64,000 bases of DNA from Haliotis asinina (lineage: Eukaryota > Mollusca > Gastropoda > Lepetellida > Haliotidae), in the NCBI RefSeq assembly GCF_037392515.1, contig NC_090285.1, positions 7,012,501-7,076,500 of the forward strand, read 5' to 3'. The position numbers and the translations under genes were made by a program. Shown here one piece after another: positions 1 to 11,935 of this stretch; position 1 is the first letter of the stretch; every line of letters begins with the position of its first letter. Under the pieces are notes generated by a model that saw only the letters and a list, made by a program, of their open reading frames with translations, was not told where the DNA came from and searched no databases.

Positions 1-214
1 GGACGGTGCGAGGCCATATTACGCAGAACTTCCAAGCTTGCGTAAGATGCTCTTTGAAAGAAGAATTTTTACCTGAGCAAGCAGCATTCAACTATCATAC
101 ATATATTTATATCCGCTCATCATGGTGTACTTTTGGAACAACATTGTTGTTTGAGAAGAAAATGCATTCATTTATTTTACCCTTTTGACGTAATTGTTAT
201 TTATGCAGCGTTTG

Positions 215-460
215 AGATGTTGGATGTGGAAATTGGGATGTTGGATGTGGAGTGTGGGTTGTTGGATGTGGAGTGTGGGTTGTTGGCTGTGGAGAATGGG
301 ATGTAGGGTGTGGAGTGTTGGATGTGGAATGCGGGATATTTGATGTGGAGTGTGGGATGTAGGATGTGGAGTGTGGGATGTAGGATGTGGAGTGTGGGTT
401 GTTGGATGTGGAGCGTGGGATGTTGGATGTGGACTATAGGATAATGGATGTTAGATATGG
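215..460. repeat. 21-bp degenerate tandem array
   Basis: Units close to gtgtgggatgtaggatgtgga, about 12 copies with substitutions. A minus-strand frame of 88 codons through it (HIQHPTLHIQQPT-like) is a repeat artefact. Confidence 0.9.
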
Positions 461-1000
461 AGAACACTGGGTTTGGGTTCGGAATAGTATTGCGGTTATG
501 GGTTATTAGCTATGGGTTCAAAGGGTTTGTCTTGATGACACATTAACGATTACTATCATTATCATGCGATTATGATTACCCTGTGTAGAATGGTCCACAT
601 GAATGACTCCATCCAAAACACTTTATCTCATAGTGCCAGCCCCCAACCACTCAACACATCTTCAAAGGGATGTCCAGTCACTTAGTCCAGTAGGACAATA
701 CCGTCAGGTCATAACGGTGCGCGACGAAACAGGGATACAGAACCTGACGCTAAGTGACAGTTTCAATCAATTTTCAGTACTTTAAAATGCCGAGAGCTGA
801 CATCAATTCACCATAAATAATGAACACTGAAGCGAAAAAAATGTGCTTTGTATGATTTTTTTTCAGTTTTTCCTTGGTTTGTCCTTATTGAGCACACTGG
901 GGAAACAGGTCTGTTCAAATACCAGTGGGTATATATGTCAGTTCCCATTAAGTACTGATACAGTCTGTCGCCTCATAAAGGATAGTGACATTGCACACGG
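461..1000. other. No gene recognised
   Basis: Contains short frames only (for instance 603-785). Nothing matches a known family and no splice-flanked exon stands out. Confidence 0.5.
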
Positions 1001-1074
1001 TTGTACATGAAATTGTTGTCTCACTCTCTCTCTTAGACTCTCTGTCTCACTCTGCCTCTCCCCGGCCCCCAAAC

Positions 1075-1123
1075 TCTCTCCCAACTCTCTCTCTGTCTGT
1101 CTCTGTCTGTCTGTCTGTCTGTC

Positions 1124-1178
<55 letters not shown>

Positions 1179-1305
1179 CAACAGTAATAAACGATGACTT
1201 TAGCCCCTTGTTTCAACCGGAGGGTTTTAACCAAGGTACTGCTCATAAAGAGACATGATCCTGAGAGACTTCTCAAAACCCGAGTAGAGAGTATATGTGC
1301 GTGTG

Positions 1306-1337
<32 letters not shown>

Positions 1338-1345
1338 TGTGCGAG
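1075..1345. repeat. Microsatellites (CTGT)n, (CT)n, (TA)n, (GTGC)n
   Basis: CTGT/CT/TA runs lie at about 1085-1178, and a GTGC run at 1296-1340. Short ORFs crossing them are not genes. Confidence 0.95.
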
Positions 1346-1399
1346 GCCCAACTGCAACCACAAGGCACCCCCTCTCCCCGTCGGAAATGACAGCATGTC

Positions 1400-3129
1400 C
1401 ATGATGTCAGGGGATTGACGATTAGCTTATATTAGCTGTTGACCTCCCTCCCTCCCCCACCACCCCCAGCGTCTGTTGGTACGTCTTACCACAACTCCTT
1501 CCCTGCCGTCGTCGTCGACGACGGCGCCACGACTCGACCAGCTCAGTCGGTAACACGATCTGCTGAAATCCACTCTCCGTGGTTGTGACAGTCGCTCGCT
1601 GTTCTCATGCTGACATTTACCACTCTCGCGCCACAAAAATCTTCAATTATAATGATCCTCAAAATAGCGGGAATTTAATGAATCTCCTCGAGACAAGATA
1701 CAAGTTCAGTTTAGCAGTACAGTGTAACAGATGGTAAATAGGTTCGTTTCTCTCTGACATCGCTGTGCGAGCAACGATCTATTGATATTTAGGTGTATTA
1801 GCGTCATGTGCTTGAATATACCTTAGAAAAACACCCAAACAGGAATATTTATGTTTATCTCTGTCGCAAGAAAAGGATACCTCATCCAAGCAATAAATGC
1901 GATGACGTACATTCAAGTATCATTCAGAAGTCAGTTTCCAAACAAACCCCGAACGAGTGAAAATGTTTATGCCACCGACAACTTTCGTCATAGTGATCTT
2001 AAAAGACAGATTATCAGGACAATTATTGATTATTCTCCAGACAGACATTACTAGTAATATGACATCATGACGAATGGAAAACATGAAAAATGGCAACCTT
2101 GGACACGTTTATTCTACCTGTTCGTGTGTCGGCTTTGTAAGCAAGAACGTTGATAGTATTGTTACGAAATAACAGAAACAAGGACACGACGTGGAGTACA
2201 CGAATAAACGGCAATGGTTATAGTCTCTCGGAAACCCTCCCCAAGCAAGGGGAACCTTGTACTGTCACTGGTTAGTCATCTGCGTGGGCACACAGTGTGC
2301 CTACTGTGATCTTTCGCATGTCAGTCAATGTCCGCCATTCACAGCGTCTTCTAAAACTGTGGCAACATGTGGAAAATTATTTTCATGGATAATGGTTTCG
2401 GAATTCAAGTACGTTAATGTCAGCGGTTGGCTCCCGAGGGTTGTCTAATGATGTTAATCTGGCGGTATATTGTTTAAGTAGAGCATAATGTAATTTATGC
2501 TGTATTACTAATGACGAACACAACTTGGAGTGTAAGTGACCTGCACGTCACTACTAATCGATACTCTCTACACGCACGTCGTTCCTCATGTGCTGTCTTC
2601 GTGTTGTTCCGGCTTTCACACAGTCTTGTGCAAAACTTAATAGAACATGGCATGTTGCATTCCCACGAGTAAGCCCACCCTCTGCCCTTCAATACGCCAA
2701 ATGGTGCTAAAGGTGTCCCCTCACTCACTCATCACGAGAGGTGTATTATTCCTTATTAGGTCAATACGTCCAAGTAAATATTTTGTTTGCGGATATTGTA
2801 ATAAGTTTGTTGTCAATAGAGATTTTTCCAAGGAAGTGTATGGAATCTTTAAAAGCCAGGTTAATAAGTGGAGATCTATCTCGTATCTCCTCGTCATTTA
2901 AATCGTTGACGTCAATCAGATTTATTGCCATTCAAAATAGAAGTTTTCCTAAAAATTCCCGTCGCATGATGCATAACATGTAAATTATTTATTGATGAAT
3001 CGAGTTCGTTGTCCTCTGGTTTTTGTTGATATTCCTAGAAATGAAGTATTTCACATGCCGTACATTTGTTCCAAGTCTACAAAAGAACAAGAAGTCTTCT
3101 TATACCTTTTGGGAACATCTTTAGAAATA
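1400..3129. other. No gene recognised
   Basis: A GC-rich patch around 1430-1620 (ccctccctcccccaccaccc) and otherwise AT-rich sequence. The small frames (1851-2054, 2257-2448, 2495-2728) have no features of protein-coding exons. Confidence 0.5.
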
Positions 3130-3250
3130 TCTAAATATCTACTGACCACCCGATCCCATTAGTCGCCTCTTACGACAAGCACAGTCGCCTGTTGTGGCAA
3201 GCATGGGTTGCTGAAGACCTACTCTTCCCCGGGACCTTCACGGGTCCTGT
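3130..3250 (-). mobile_element. SINE fragment (type 2 head)
   Basis: Minus-strand match to the head of the full copy at 57508-57770: cgatcccattagtcgcctct, tacgacaagcacagtcgcct, and gcaagcatgggttgctgaag. The tail is missing. Confidence 0.8.
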
Positions 3251-3365
3251 AAGCATTAAATTGGAGAAGCTATGCTTGGGTTTCTGTCAGTTCAAAAGCA
3301 GTTTGACATCTATAAATAGTCACAGCCTATGTGCATCTGTTGGAGAGACTTCTGAGGAAAAGAAC

Positions 3366-3480
3366 AGTGCGGTGAGGTGGCCCAGTGGTTACACCGAAGT
3401 TTCGGTTTTTGATTCTCCATTTCTGTTATCCCAGAGATATTGCTGAATATTACTGAAAGCTGCGTAAATTCACTTTGAGG
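3366..3480 (+). mobile_element. Degenerate SINE (type 1)
   Basis: A tRNA-like box A (ggtggcccagtggttacacc) and a decayed box B region are followed by gagatattgctgaatattac and gctgcgtaaat, the common SINE 3' end. Diverged, so the limits are approximate. Confidence 0.6.
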
Positions 3481-4689
3481 AAGTACTAGCTCATGTCATT
3501 ACATGTAATATTCACCGCTGCCACGAACAGCGTTGTAATAGTGGTATTTAGTCCATGTCATAGTCACCGAACCATTCACTCTCGCCTTGTCCCCTATGTC
3601 ACACAAAAGTTCCAAAAGAAGCAAGTCTAGAGTTTTTCACTGATTCCACAATCTCACTGTGGCGCCTGTCAGTTTAAATGGATTGTTTCTGGGACTTATG
3701 GTTGGTGTATATTGATGTTGTGCCAGTTCTGACCAGGCGTACAGTGTAATTTAATCCAACTCATACTGCGTATCCAATCAGTAAATAGAAGCTGCTATTA
3801 ATGAAGGCGGTAGCGAATCTAACATCGTTTTGTTTGGGCATTTGAGAATATTTTCGGTCATGGAGATTTGACTGCGTGAACTGCTCGAGGTGTCTCCACA
3901 CCATACAACAGAGCAACAACATCCTTCATTCCTTTATGTCAGAGCATTAAAGAACATCCATACTATCGATCGGCACTTACCAGATTTCAATGATTAACGA
4001 TTTTAGATGGCGTGTAATTATACGTCTGATATTGACACCACGTAAACCACTGTTCAGGCAATGGTGTGATACAAAGAAGTATCACCTGGGTGTACCATAC
4101 ATCGGGTTACCACTCTAGTCTTTGGTCCACGGATACATGGTGGCTGTGTTAGTGCTGGGACGATATCAAGTGTAAAACCCCACACCGGGGAATATCAGCC
4201 AGTCTGCACTTTGGACTATGGGGCATTACCACGGCTCCAAAACAGATATGTAATATACATGTTACAATATAGATACACATATAAAATATGCATGTGACGC
4301 TGTAGGGATAGTTTCCCTTTCACGCCAGTTGAATATGTTTCTGTTGATAATCGAAGCTGGATATAATCTAGCGTTGACTTTTTGAATGAATATTACCCTG
4401 TGCTTCTTTGAATATTAGAGAAAAGTGGAGATGGCCTATAGTGGGCAATGTCTTTGCGAGAGTCTTCCTGTGCGGCGTCCAGCTGCAACCCTACCAAGAG
4501 GCTGTCTCCTATAACTCGCATGGTATGCAGGGGACCTTTGCTGAGCTCATATTTCAAACATGATATTAGTTACAAAAGCAAGTTAATGTTTATCATCCGG
4601 TCCTTTCACCAGCCCTGCTCTTTACCTCATCCGGCTTCGTTGATCCATGTTTAACGCTAGGCAGCTGTCCTGCTGGTTCATTCTATACA

Positions 4690-4842
4690 CCTCTGGGGCC
4701 TTCTGTCTAAATTGCTTGCTCGGCACGAGGAAGCACTGAGTTCGATTTCTCACATGGGTACAACCAGCTCATTTTGGTGTTAACCTAATATTGCAGAATA
4801 TTTGCTGGATTATTGCTTGAAGCGGTTTATAACAATACTCAC
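4690..4842 (+). mobile_element. Degenerate SINE (type 1)
   Basis: Contains a decayed box B (gagttcgatttctcacatgg), gtacaac, then tattgcagaatatttgctgg and gaagcggtttataac with actcac at the end. These are the parts, in order, of the type 1 SINE. Confidence 0.6.
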
Positions 4843-5997
4843 TAATCCGTGCATCTTTATGGTAAATAAAATATTTTTAATTGTCTCAAGTTTTACTATG
4901 ATCCACATCAGACAGGACCTGTTGTGGCAGCGGTGTTTATTTCCATTAAGATGAACCATATCGATGTAGAGGTATCGTACTGACGGGCATCTGTTAATCT
5001 GGTCTCAGGAGTCCCAAAGACACTGAGACAATAGGAGATAAAAGGTACTTTGATGCACTGTGACGCACAAGGGCCAATATTCTCGTAAACAGAGCCACAT
5101 TTAACAGTATGCCAGTTTGTTACTAATCTTAAACAACATAACGAAGTTGCAATAGGTCAAATTTACTTGGGCCCATATATTTTGTTTGTTTTCTCGTTTC
5201 TCTCTTACTTGGGTTTCCATAAACTATACCTGTTATGTAGACACAGTATGATAGCAAGCAGTTAATATTTTCTAAATATTTAAAAGATAGATGTAAAATA
5301 TAATTAGGAAAGAAAAATGGTTTGCTTTTTATATATATTCTTATATATTAGGCCCCACGCCGACAGACCTTATTGTGTGTCTACATAAACGATAAAGTCC
5401 ATTCCACTGTTCTTGGTGGCTCCAATTATACTGAATCAGTACTATGCCTAACAGCTGTGGCCATAATTAAATCAAAGTACTAACTAGGAACAATGTTGAA
5501 ATATAGTCTCTTCTATTTCTTTTTCTTAATTGTATTTTTTTCTGATGGCTTAAAAAACCCAACAGCACCATCAACAGCAAAAACAGCTAACGGCGTCATG
5601 TACGTAAGCTGAAATGTTGCTTTAGATTATGACGAACACCAGTAGTTTTGTGACAAATAATATGATCCAGGTTTGTTTTGGGCCGGTTCCTATCTCTGGC
5701 GCTCTGCATAGCCTTTGACATGTTACTACTTTATTTTGGCACTGTAGTTCCTTGCATCGTATTGAAATAACTAATTAGCTAGACATTTTGGTTGTGGTCA
5801 TGTATAACAATCGTTTTGGACGACATTTCTCATTAGTGACAAGAGAATATTGAACTGAAGTCTACATGCAATATCCTTTACTTACTGGAACACGTGTATC
5901 AACAACGGCAGGTGTTTGTTAAATGCCATTATGTACAGTATTTAGTTACACCATGGCATCATGGTTTGATGCTGGAATGTTTAAGGATAACACTACC

Positions 5998-6032
<35 letters not shown>

Positions 6033-6470
6033 CCGGATCTGCAGGCTATTCATAGCTTTTGGATACTTGGATACTGTAGAGTTTACCTAAGTATGAAAGC
6101 GTATCTCGTAACAGATACTAAAGAACCGCTTATATTACTGTTGTTGGGTAATTGACCAACTTAATGGGGAAAATACGGTTTGTCCGCCTCGTAATATCGG
6201 CCTTGTATAATAGCTTCACGTACGTACATTTCCAATATTATCCCCGCAGCGATCTCATTCATAGCAGGCGTAGGAGGCTAAGATCACTATCAATACAGTG
6301 GTCACTGATCTCATCCATTGATTTCACAGACATGCTCCCCTACCGTCCACCGGGGAAGTGGCGGTCAGTTAGGCCGGACGCCGGCGTGTAGGTGAATAAC
6401 CGATATATCACACTTTGACGTGTTGATCGTATACATGTAGAACAGTAACGTACATATATATAAATGATAT
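4843..6470. other. AT-rich intergenic, no gene recognised
   Basis: Only the GAT microsatellite at 5998 and scattered A/T runs. The frame at 6152-6391 has no recognisable homology. Confidence 0.5.
5998..6032. repeat. (GAT)n microsatellite
   Basis: Eleven or so uninterrupted GAT units, ending at gaccgg. Confidence 0.97.
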
Positions 6471-6473
6471 ATA

Positions 6474-7770
6474 CAGTATGGTTCAAAATTATTGAGAATA
6501 GCTAAAGCATTTCATATTATTAAACGTGAACAAATCAGATAAAATTGAATGTATTGTGAAAGTGAACTGACCTTTTCATGTTGTGTAGGTAACAATTTAA
6601 TATTTTATCAAGTCTCCTTGAGCTTCACGGCACAGTCTAAGACGGGTAGGCATACTTCCTATCAGAGAGGTTAGTGTTTCGTGAGTTATGCTGTCCCAGT
6701 ATCGGACCACTTCTCTCTTCATGTCTTCAATTTTTGTCAACCCCTTTTGATTCACACATTCCTTCATCATCCCCCTAATGTTCTCAATGGGATTTAAGTC
6801 AGGACTATATGCAGGAAATGGTAATGCAGTCACATTTTTCTCCTGAAACCACTGCTTGGCATGTTTTGCGGTGTGTTTAGGATCATTATCTTGCTGCAAA
6901 ATCCAGTCATTTCCATAAATCACATGTGCACTTGGAAGCAGAAAATTATCTAATATGTTAGTGTAGCGCTGACTTGTCAGATTTCCCTCAAACACACACA
7001 GCGGGGTCGTTCCTAATAAGGATATCCCTCCCCATACATGAAACTTTGGGCTGTATTTAGGTCGTCGATACAACGGTGCTGACGCAGACTTTGTCAATAT
7101 TTTCACATTATTGGGATATACCCATATTGAGCTTTCATCAGTAAAAATCACATTTTCCCAGTCAAAGTTTTCATGTGCCAAACACCACTCAACACGCCTG
7201 TCTTTATGTTCTTGTTTCATGAGAGGAGAAAGAATTCCAGTCTTTTTCTCCCATCCAAGATCAATCAAATTTCTTCTAACTGTAGATTTTGATACAACTG
7301 TTGATCCCCTTTCTATCATTTCATACCTGATGTTGGAGATGCTTGCCCTTTGCTTTTTAGACGCTAAAATTCCCAGTCGGACGCGATCTGAGAAGTCCAA
7401 TTTTCTGGGTCTCCCTGCTCCTTTCTGATGCCCAAAATCCTTTCCCTCTTTAAAATTCTTCCTAATCCTATACACAGTAGAAAGAGGAGTTCCTGTTCTC
7501 TCTGCCAGTGTATTTACATCATCAATTCCTTGATTACACAACTCAAAAATCAACCTTCTTTTATCTTCAGCAGACATTGTTGACAGTGCTGAGGAAAATG
7601 ACGTCTGCTACAAATTCAGGGGAGGTAACTCTAATTGTACTATACTCAGTAGGCCAAGATGAGTTACCTCCCTTATACCATTACTTAGTTTTAAGTATCA
7701 GTGAATCAGTTGAGGTGTTAGGATAGCTCAAAGTAAGAAGAAAAATTCTCAATAATTATGAACCAGACTA
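6474..7770 (-). mobile_element. Near-intact Tc1-like DNA transposon (1,297 bp)
   Basis: Terminal inverted repeats of about 26 bp: the left end starts cagtatggttcaaaattatt and the right end, read inward, starts tagtctggttcataattatt. Both then continue gagaat. TA dinucleotides flank at 6472-6473 and 7771-7772, the target duplication usual for Tc1/mariner. The only gene is the minus-strand transposase. The few mismatches between the ends and the undamaged reading frame point to a recent insertion. Confidence 0.93.
6597..7577 (-). CDS. Tc1-like transposase (DD34E), 326 aa, open
   Basis: Cut-and-paste transposase of the Tc1 branch of IS630-Tc1-mariner. The N-terminal paired helix-turn-helix region covers about residues 1-110, with GRPRK between the two halves (GAGRPRKLDF). 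The catalytic triad is visible as FTDES (first Asp), LQQDNDPKHTA (second Asp) and SPDLNPIEN (Glu). The spacing between second Asp and Glu is 34 residues, hence DD34E. The length is normal for Tc1 transposases, which run about 340 aa. After the catalytic Glu the usual tryptophan is arginine (ENIRG instead of ENxWG), which could impair activity. The ATG at 7577 sits inside the element just after the right terminal repeat. No frameshift or stop is present. Confidence 0.95.
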   Translation of the reverse strand: MSAEDKRRLIFELCNQGIDDVNTLAERTGTPLSTVYRIRKNFKEGKDFGHQKGAGRPRKLDFSDRVRLGILASKKQRASISNIRYEMIERGSTVVSKSTVRRNLIDLGWEKKTGILSPLMKQEHKDRRVEWCLAHENFDWENVIFTDESSIWVYPNNVKILTKSASAPLYRRPKYSPKFHVWGGISLLGTTPLCVFEGNLTSQRYTNILDNFLLPSAHVIYGNDWILQQDNDPKHTAKHAKQWFQEKNVTALPFPAYSPDLNPIENIRGMMKECVNQKGLTKIEDMKREVVRYWDSITHETLTSLIGSMPTRLRLCREAQGDLIKY

Positions 7771-7793
7771 TATCTATCATTTGTGTCTGTGTG

Positions 7794-7796
<3 letters not shown>

Positions 7797-7838
<42 letters not shown>

Positions 7839-7891
7839 GCACGCACGCACGCACACACGCATATCTATCTATCTATCTATCTATCTCACCC
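7797..7891. repeat. Compound microsatellite (CA)n, (CGCA)n, (TCTA)n
   Basis: Three adjacent runs just outside the right end of the Tc1-like element, separated from it by about 25 bp. Confidence 0.97.
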
Positions 7892-8099
7892 TATGTGCCG
7901 CCATAAAGTAAAGGTGTATAGTCATAGTTACTAGCTCGGAACGCATCAACAGCTCAAAGGGTACTAGGCATGACCAGGCCCGAACGCCAGACTTTCATGC
8001 AGAAAATACTTTATCGGTTAGCTTTGATTTATTACCGATTTCATTCAGTTCATTTAGTTTATTACAGATTTCATTTAGGGGAGTTTCAGAGACAGACAT

Positions 8100-8420
8100 C
8101 AGGTTGATAGTCTGGTATGTACATCTAGATTGAACTTTAGTTAGATTTCTTGTTTTGCGTCTAAAGTGACCACTCATTCGACTTCGAGATGGACCTGTGA
8201 TCGGACCCGTAGTTTTACCTCTGGTAGATCTCTTAATAGACCTGTTGTTGAACCTCAAGCTGGACTTTATGACAGACCTGCAGATAGAACTGTGCTAGCA
8301 CCGGTAGGTAGAGCTCTAGGTTAAACTCTGTATTTGTTGCTGTACCTTCATTTGGACCTATACGAGCACTTCTAGATGGACCTGTGCCTAAAGATGAACA
8401 TGTCTTGTAGCTGTGAATTA
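8100..8420. repeat. Degenerate agatggacctgtg-like repeat
   Basis: Words such as agatggacctgtgatcggac, tagacctgttgttgaacct and gacagacctgcagatagaac recur about every 25 to 30 bp. Strongly decayed. Confidence 0.5.
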
Positions 8421-9214
8421 CACATGTATGTGTACTTTGCATTCGTTACAATATATCAGACTTCATTGTGGGTATTGTGTGTGTAGTTTCCATTTCGTGT
8501 CGGTGAAATAACTGTTGGTACCCCTAAAACACGACATCTCGAAATGTTTAAATCATGGCAATTGCTCTGGAAGGGAATAATTTAGACTTGGACAGCGAAC
8601 AAGCGTGTGAGAAGACTATAAGCAGCAAACTCCTCGGAAATGATGTCCATGCACTGCTGTTGCGCAATGATGAGACTATGCTTGGCCAACACTTTGGGAA
8701 TAACGATATACACGTTCTTCTGTTGTTATACGTCTTACTACTTTGACATTTCCAATGATAAGTGTAGTTCCTAATTCTGGACGTGGACCTTGGAAGAAGT
8801 ATATCTGTGTATAGGACGTCAGTCTTCATGGTGAACGATCCGATAAACGAGGAATGGTCTGATTGTCCATGCGTTAAACATCGACATCTGAGCAGTCTTT
8901 GTAGTATGTCCGCAACTAACGACCTCTATTGCTCAACTCACTTCATCAGTGGTCTTACACAGCAAGTAGACATCTTAAGATTACCCTGTCACGTGACCGG
9001 GAGGATGAGAGAACGAATATACTGTTCCAAAACATAAGAAGATATGTTTTGCCTCCTGCTTTATATAACCATTTTTTCACCGGATGATTTGTGTAAATTA
9101 TATGGTGAGAGCCCCATGCCAAATCTTGAATCTGTTTAGTTGTGTTTTGAGAGAATAAACACACAACATGTAGTTTCTGAGTTTCTGAAATAACAACACG
9201 ACACGGATCATGTG

Positions 9215-11935
9215 GTAACAGCATGGTGTACTAGGGAACTCTATTTCTTCGAGTTATTGAGAAGTCACCAGGGAACTATTCTGTTAAGTAATTCCTATGG
9301 GGTAACAGCATGATGTACTATGGAGCTATGCTTCCTTGAGGTATTGAGAAGAGACACTAGGGAACTATTCTGTTAAGTAATTCCTATATGGTAACAGCAT
9401 GGTGTACCATGGAGCTCTATTTCATCGAGTTATTGAAAATAGACACCAGGAAACTATTCTGTTAAGTAATTCCTATGGGGTAACAGCATGATGTACTATG
9501 GAGCTACGCTTCCTTGAGGTATTGAGAAGAGACACCAGGGAACTATTCTGTTAAGTAATTCCTATGGGGTAACAGCATGATGTACTATGGAGCTATGCTT
9601 CCTTGAGGTATTGAGAAGAGACACTAGGGAACTATTCTGTTAAGTAATTCCTATATGGTAACAGCATGGTGTACCATGGAGCTCTATTTCATCGAGTTAT
9701 TGAAAATAGACACCGGGAAACTATTATGTTAAGACATTCCTATGGGGCAACAGCATGATGTACTACGGAGCTATGCTTCCTTGAGGTATTGAGAAGAGAC
9801 ACTAGGGAACTATTCTGTTAAGTAATTCCTATATGGTAACAGCATGGTGTACCATGGAGCTCTATTTCATCGAGTTATTGAAAATAGACACCGGGAAACT
9901 ATTCTGTTAAGTAATTCCTATGGGGTAACAGCATGATGTACTATGGAGCTATGCTTCCTTGAGGTATTGAGAAGAGACACTAGGGAACTATTCTGTTAAG
10001 AAATTCCTATGGGGTAACAGCATGATGTACCATGGAGCTCTATTTCATCGAGTTATTGAAAATAGACACCGGGAAACTATTCTGTTAAGAAATTCCTATG
10101 GGGTTACAGCATGGTGTACCATGGAGCTCTATTTAATCGAGTTATTGAAAATAGACACCAGGGAAACTATTCTGTTAAGTAATTCCTATGGGGTAACAGC
10201 ATGATGTACTATGGAGCTATGCTTCCTTGAGGTATTGAGAAGAGACACTAGGGAACTATTCTGTTAATTAATTCCTATATGGTAACAGCATGGTGTACCA
10301 TGGAGCTCTATTTCATCGAGTTATTGAAAATAGACACCAGGGAACTATTCTGTTAAGAAATTCCTATGGGGTAACAGCATGATGTACTATGGAGCTCTAT
10401 TTCATCGAGTTATTGAAAATAGACACCAGGGAACTATTCTGTTAAGAAATTCCTATGGGGTAACAGCATGATGTACTATGGAGCTCTGTTTCATCGAGTT
10501 ATTGAAAATAGACACCAGGGAAACTATTCTGTTAAGTAATTCCTATGGGGTAACAGTATGATGTACCATGGAACTCTGTTTAATCGAGTTATTGAGAAGA
10601 GACACTAGGGAACTACTCTGTCAAGAAATTCCTATGGGGTAACAGTATGATGTACCATGGAACTCTATTTCATCGAGCTATTGAGAAGAGACACTAGGGA
10701 AACTATTCTGTTGTGATTCCTATATGGTAACAGCATGATGTACCATGGAGCTCTATTTCATCGAGTTATTGAAAATAGACACCGGGAAACTATTCTGTTA
10801 AGAAATTCCAATGGGGTTACAGCATGGTGTACCATGGAACTCTGTTTAATCGAGTTGTTGAGAAGAGACACTAGGGAACTACTCTGTCAAGAAATTCCTA
10901 TGGGGTAACAGTATGATGTACCATGGAACTCTATTTCATCGAGCTATTGAGAAGAGACACTAGGGAAACTATTCTGTTGTGATTCCTATATGGTAACAGC
11001 ATGATGTACCATGGAGCTCTATTTCATCGAGTTATTGAAAATAGACACCGGGAAACTATTCTGTTAAGAAATTCCAATGGGGTTACAGCATGGTGTACCA
11101 TGGAGCTCTATTTCATCGAGTTATTGAAAATAGACACCAGGGAACTATTCTGTTAAGAAATTCCTATGGGGTAACAGCATGATGTACTATGGAGCTCTAT
11201 TTCATCGAGTTATTGAAAATAGACACCAGGGAACTATTCTGTTAAGAAAATCCTATGGGGTAACAGCATGATGTACTATGGAGCTCTGTTTCATCGAGTT
11301 ATTGAAAATAGACACCAGGGAAACTATTCTGTTAAGAAATTCCTATGGGGTAACAGTATGATGTACCATGGAACTCTGTTTAATCGAGTTATTGAGAAGA
11401 GACACTAGGGAACTACTCTGTCAAGAAATTCCTATGGGGTAACAGTATGATGTACCATGGAACTCTATTTCATCGAGCTATTGAGAAGAGACACTAGGGA
11501 AACTATTCTGTTGTGATTCCTATATGGTAACAGCATGATGTACCATGGAGCTCTATTTCATCGAGTTATTGAAAATAGACACCGGGAAACTATTCTGTTA
11601 AGAAATTCCAATGGGGTTACAGCATGGTGTACCATGGAACTCTGTTTCATCGAGTTATTGAAAATAGACACCAGGAAACTATTCTGTTAAGTAATTCCTA
11701 TGGGGTAACAGTATGATGTACCATGGAGCTCTATTTTATCGAGTTATTGAGAAGAGACACCAGGGAACTATTCTGTTAAGTAATTCCTATGGGGTAACAG
11801 CATGATGTACTATGGAGCTATGTTTCCTTGAGTTATTGAGAAGAGACACTGGGGAGCTATTTTGTTAAGTACTTCCAATGTGGTATCAACGTGGTGTACT
11901 AAGGAATTATATTCTCAAGTTATTGCTGCGGGGTA
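9215..11935. repeat. 89-bp satellite array, about 30 copies
   Basis: Units run ggtaacagcatgatgtacta, tggagctctatttcatcgag, ttattgaaaatagacaccag and ggaactattctgttaagtaa, then ttcctatgg. The period is 89 bp (9301 to 9390). Two main variants occur, one with gcttccttgaggtattgaga and one with tttcatcgagttattgaaaa. In the right half three-unit blocks recur at 267-bp multiples. Short ORFs inside it have no support as genes. Confidence 0.97.

Noticed and set aside
201..467. 88-codon minus-strand ORF with HIQHPTLHI repeats
   Set aside because: Arises from a 21-bp tandem repeat.
1427..1636. Gly/Arg-rich minus-strand ORF
   Set aside because: GC-rich low complexity (ccctccctcccccaccacc); no coding signature.
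10022..10204. ORF inside the 89-bp satellite
   Set aside because: Satellite artefact; breaks in neighbouring units.
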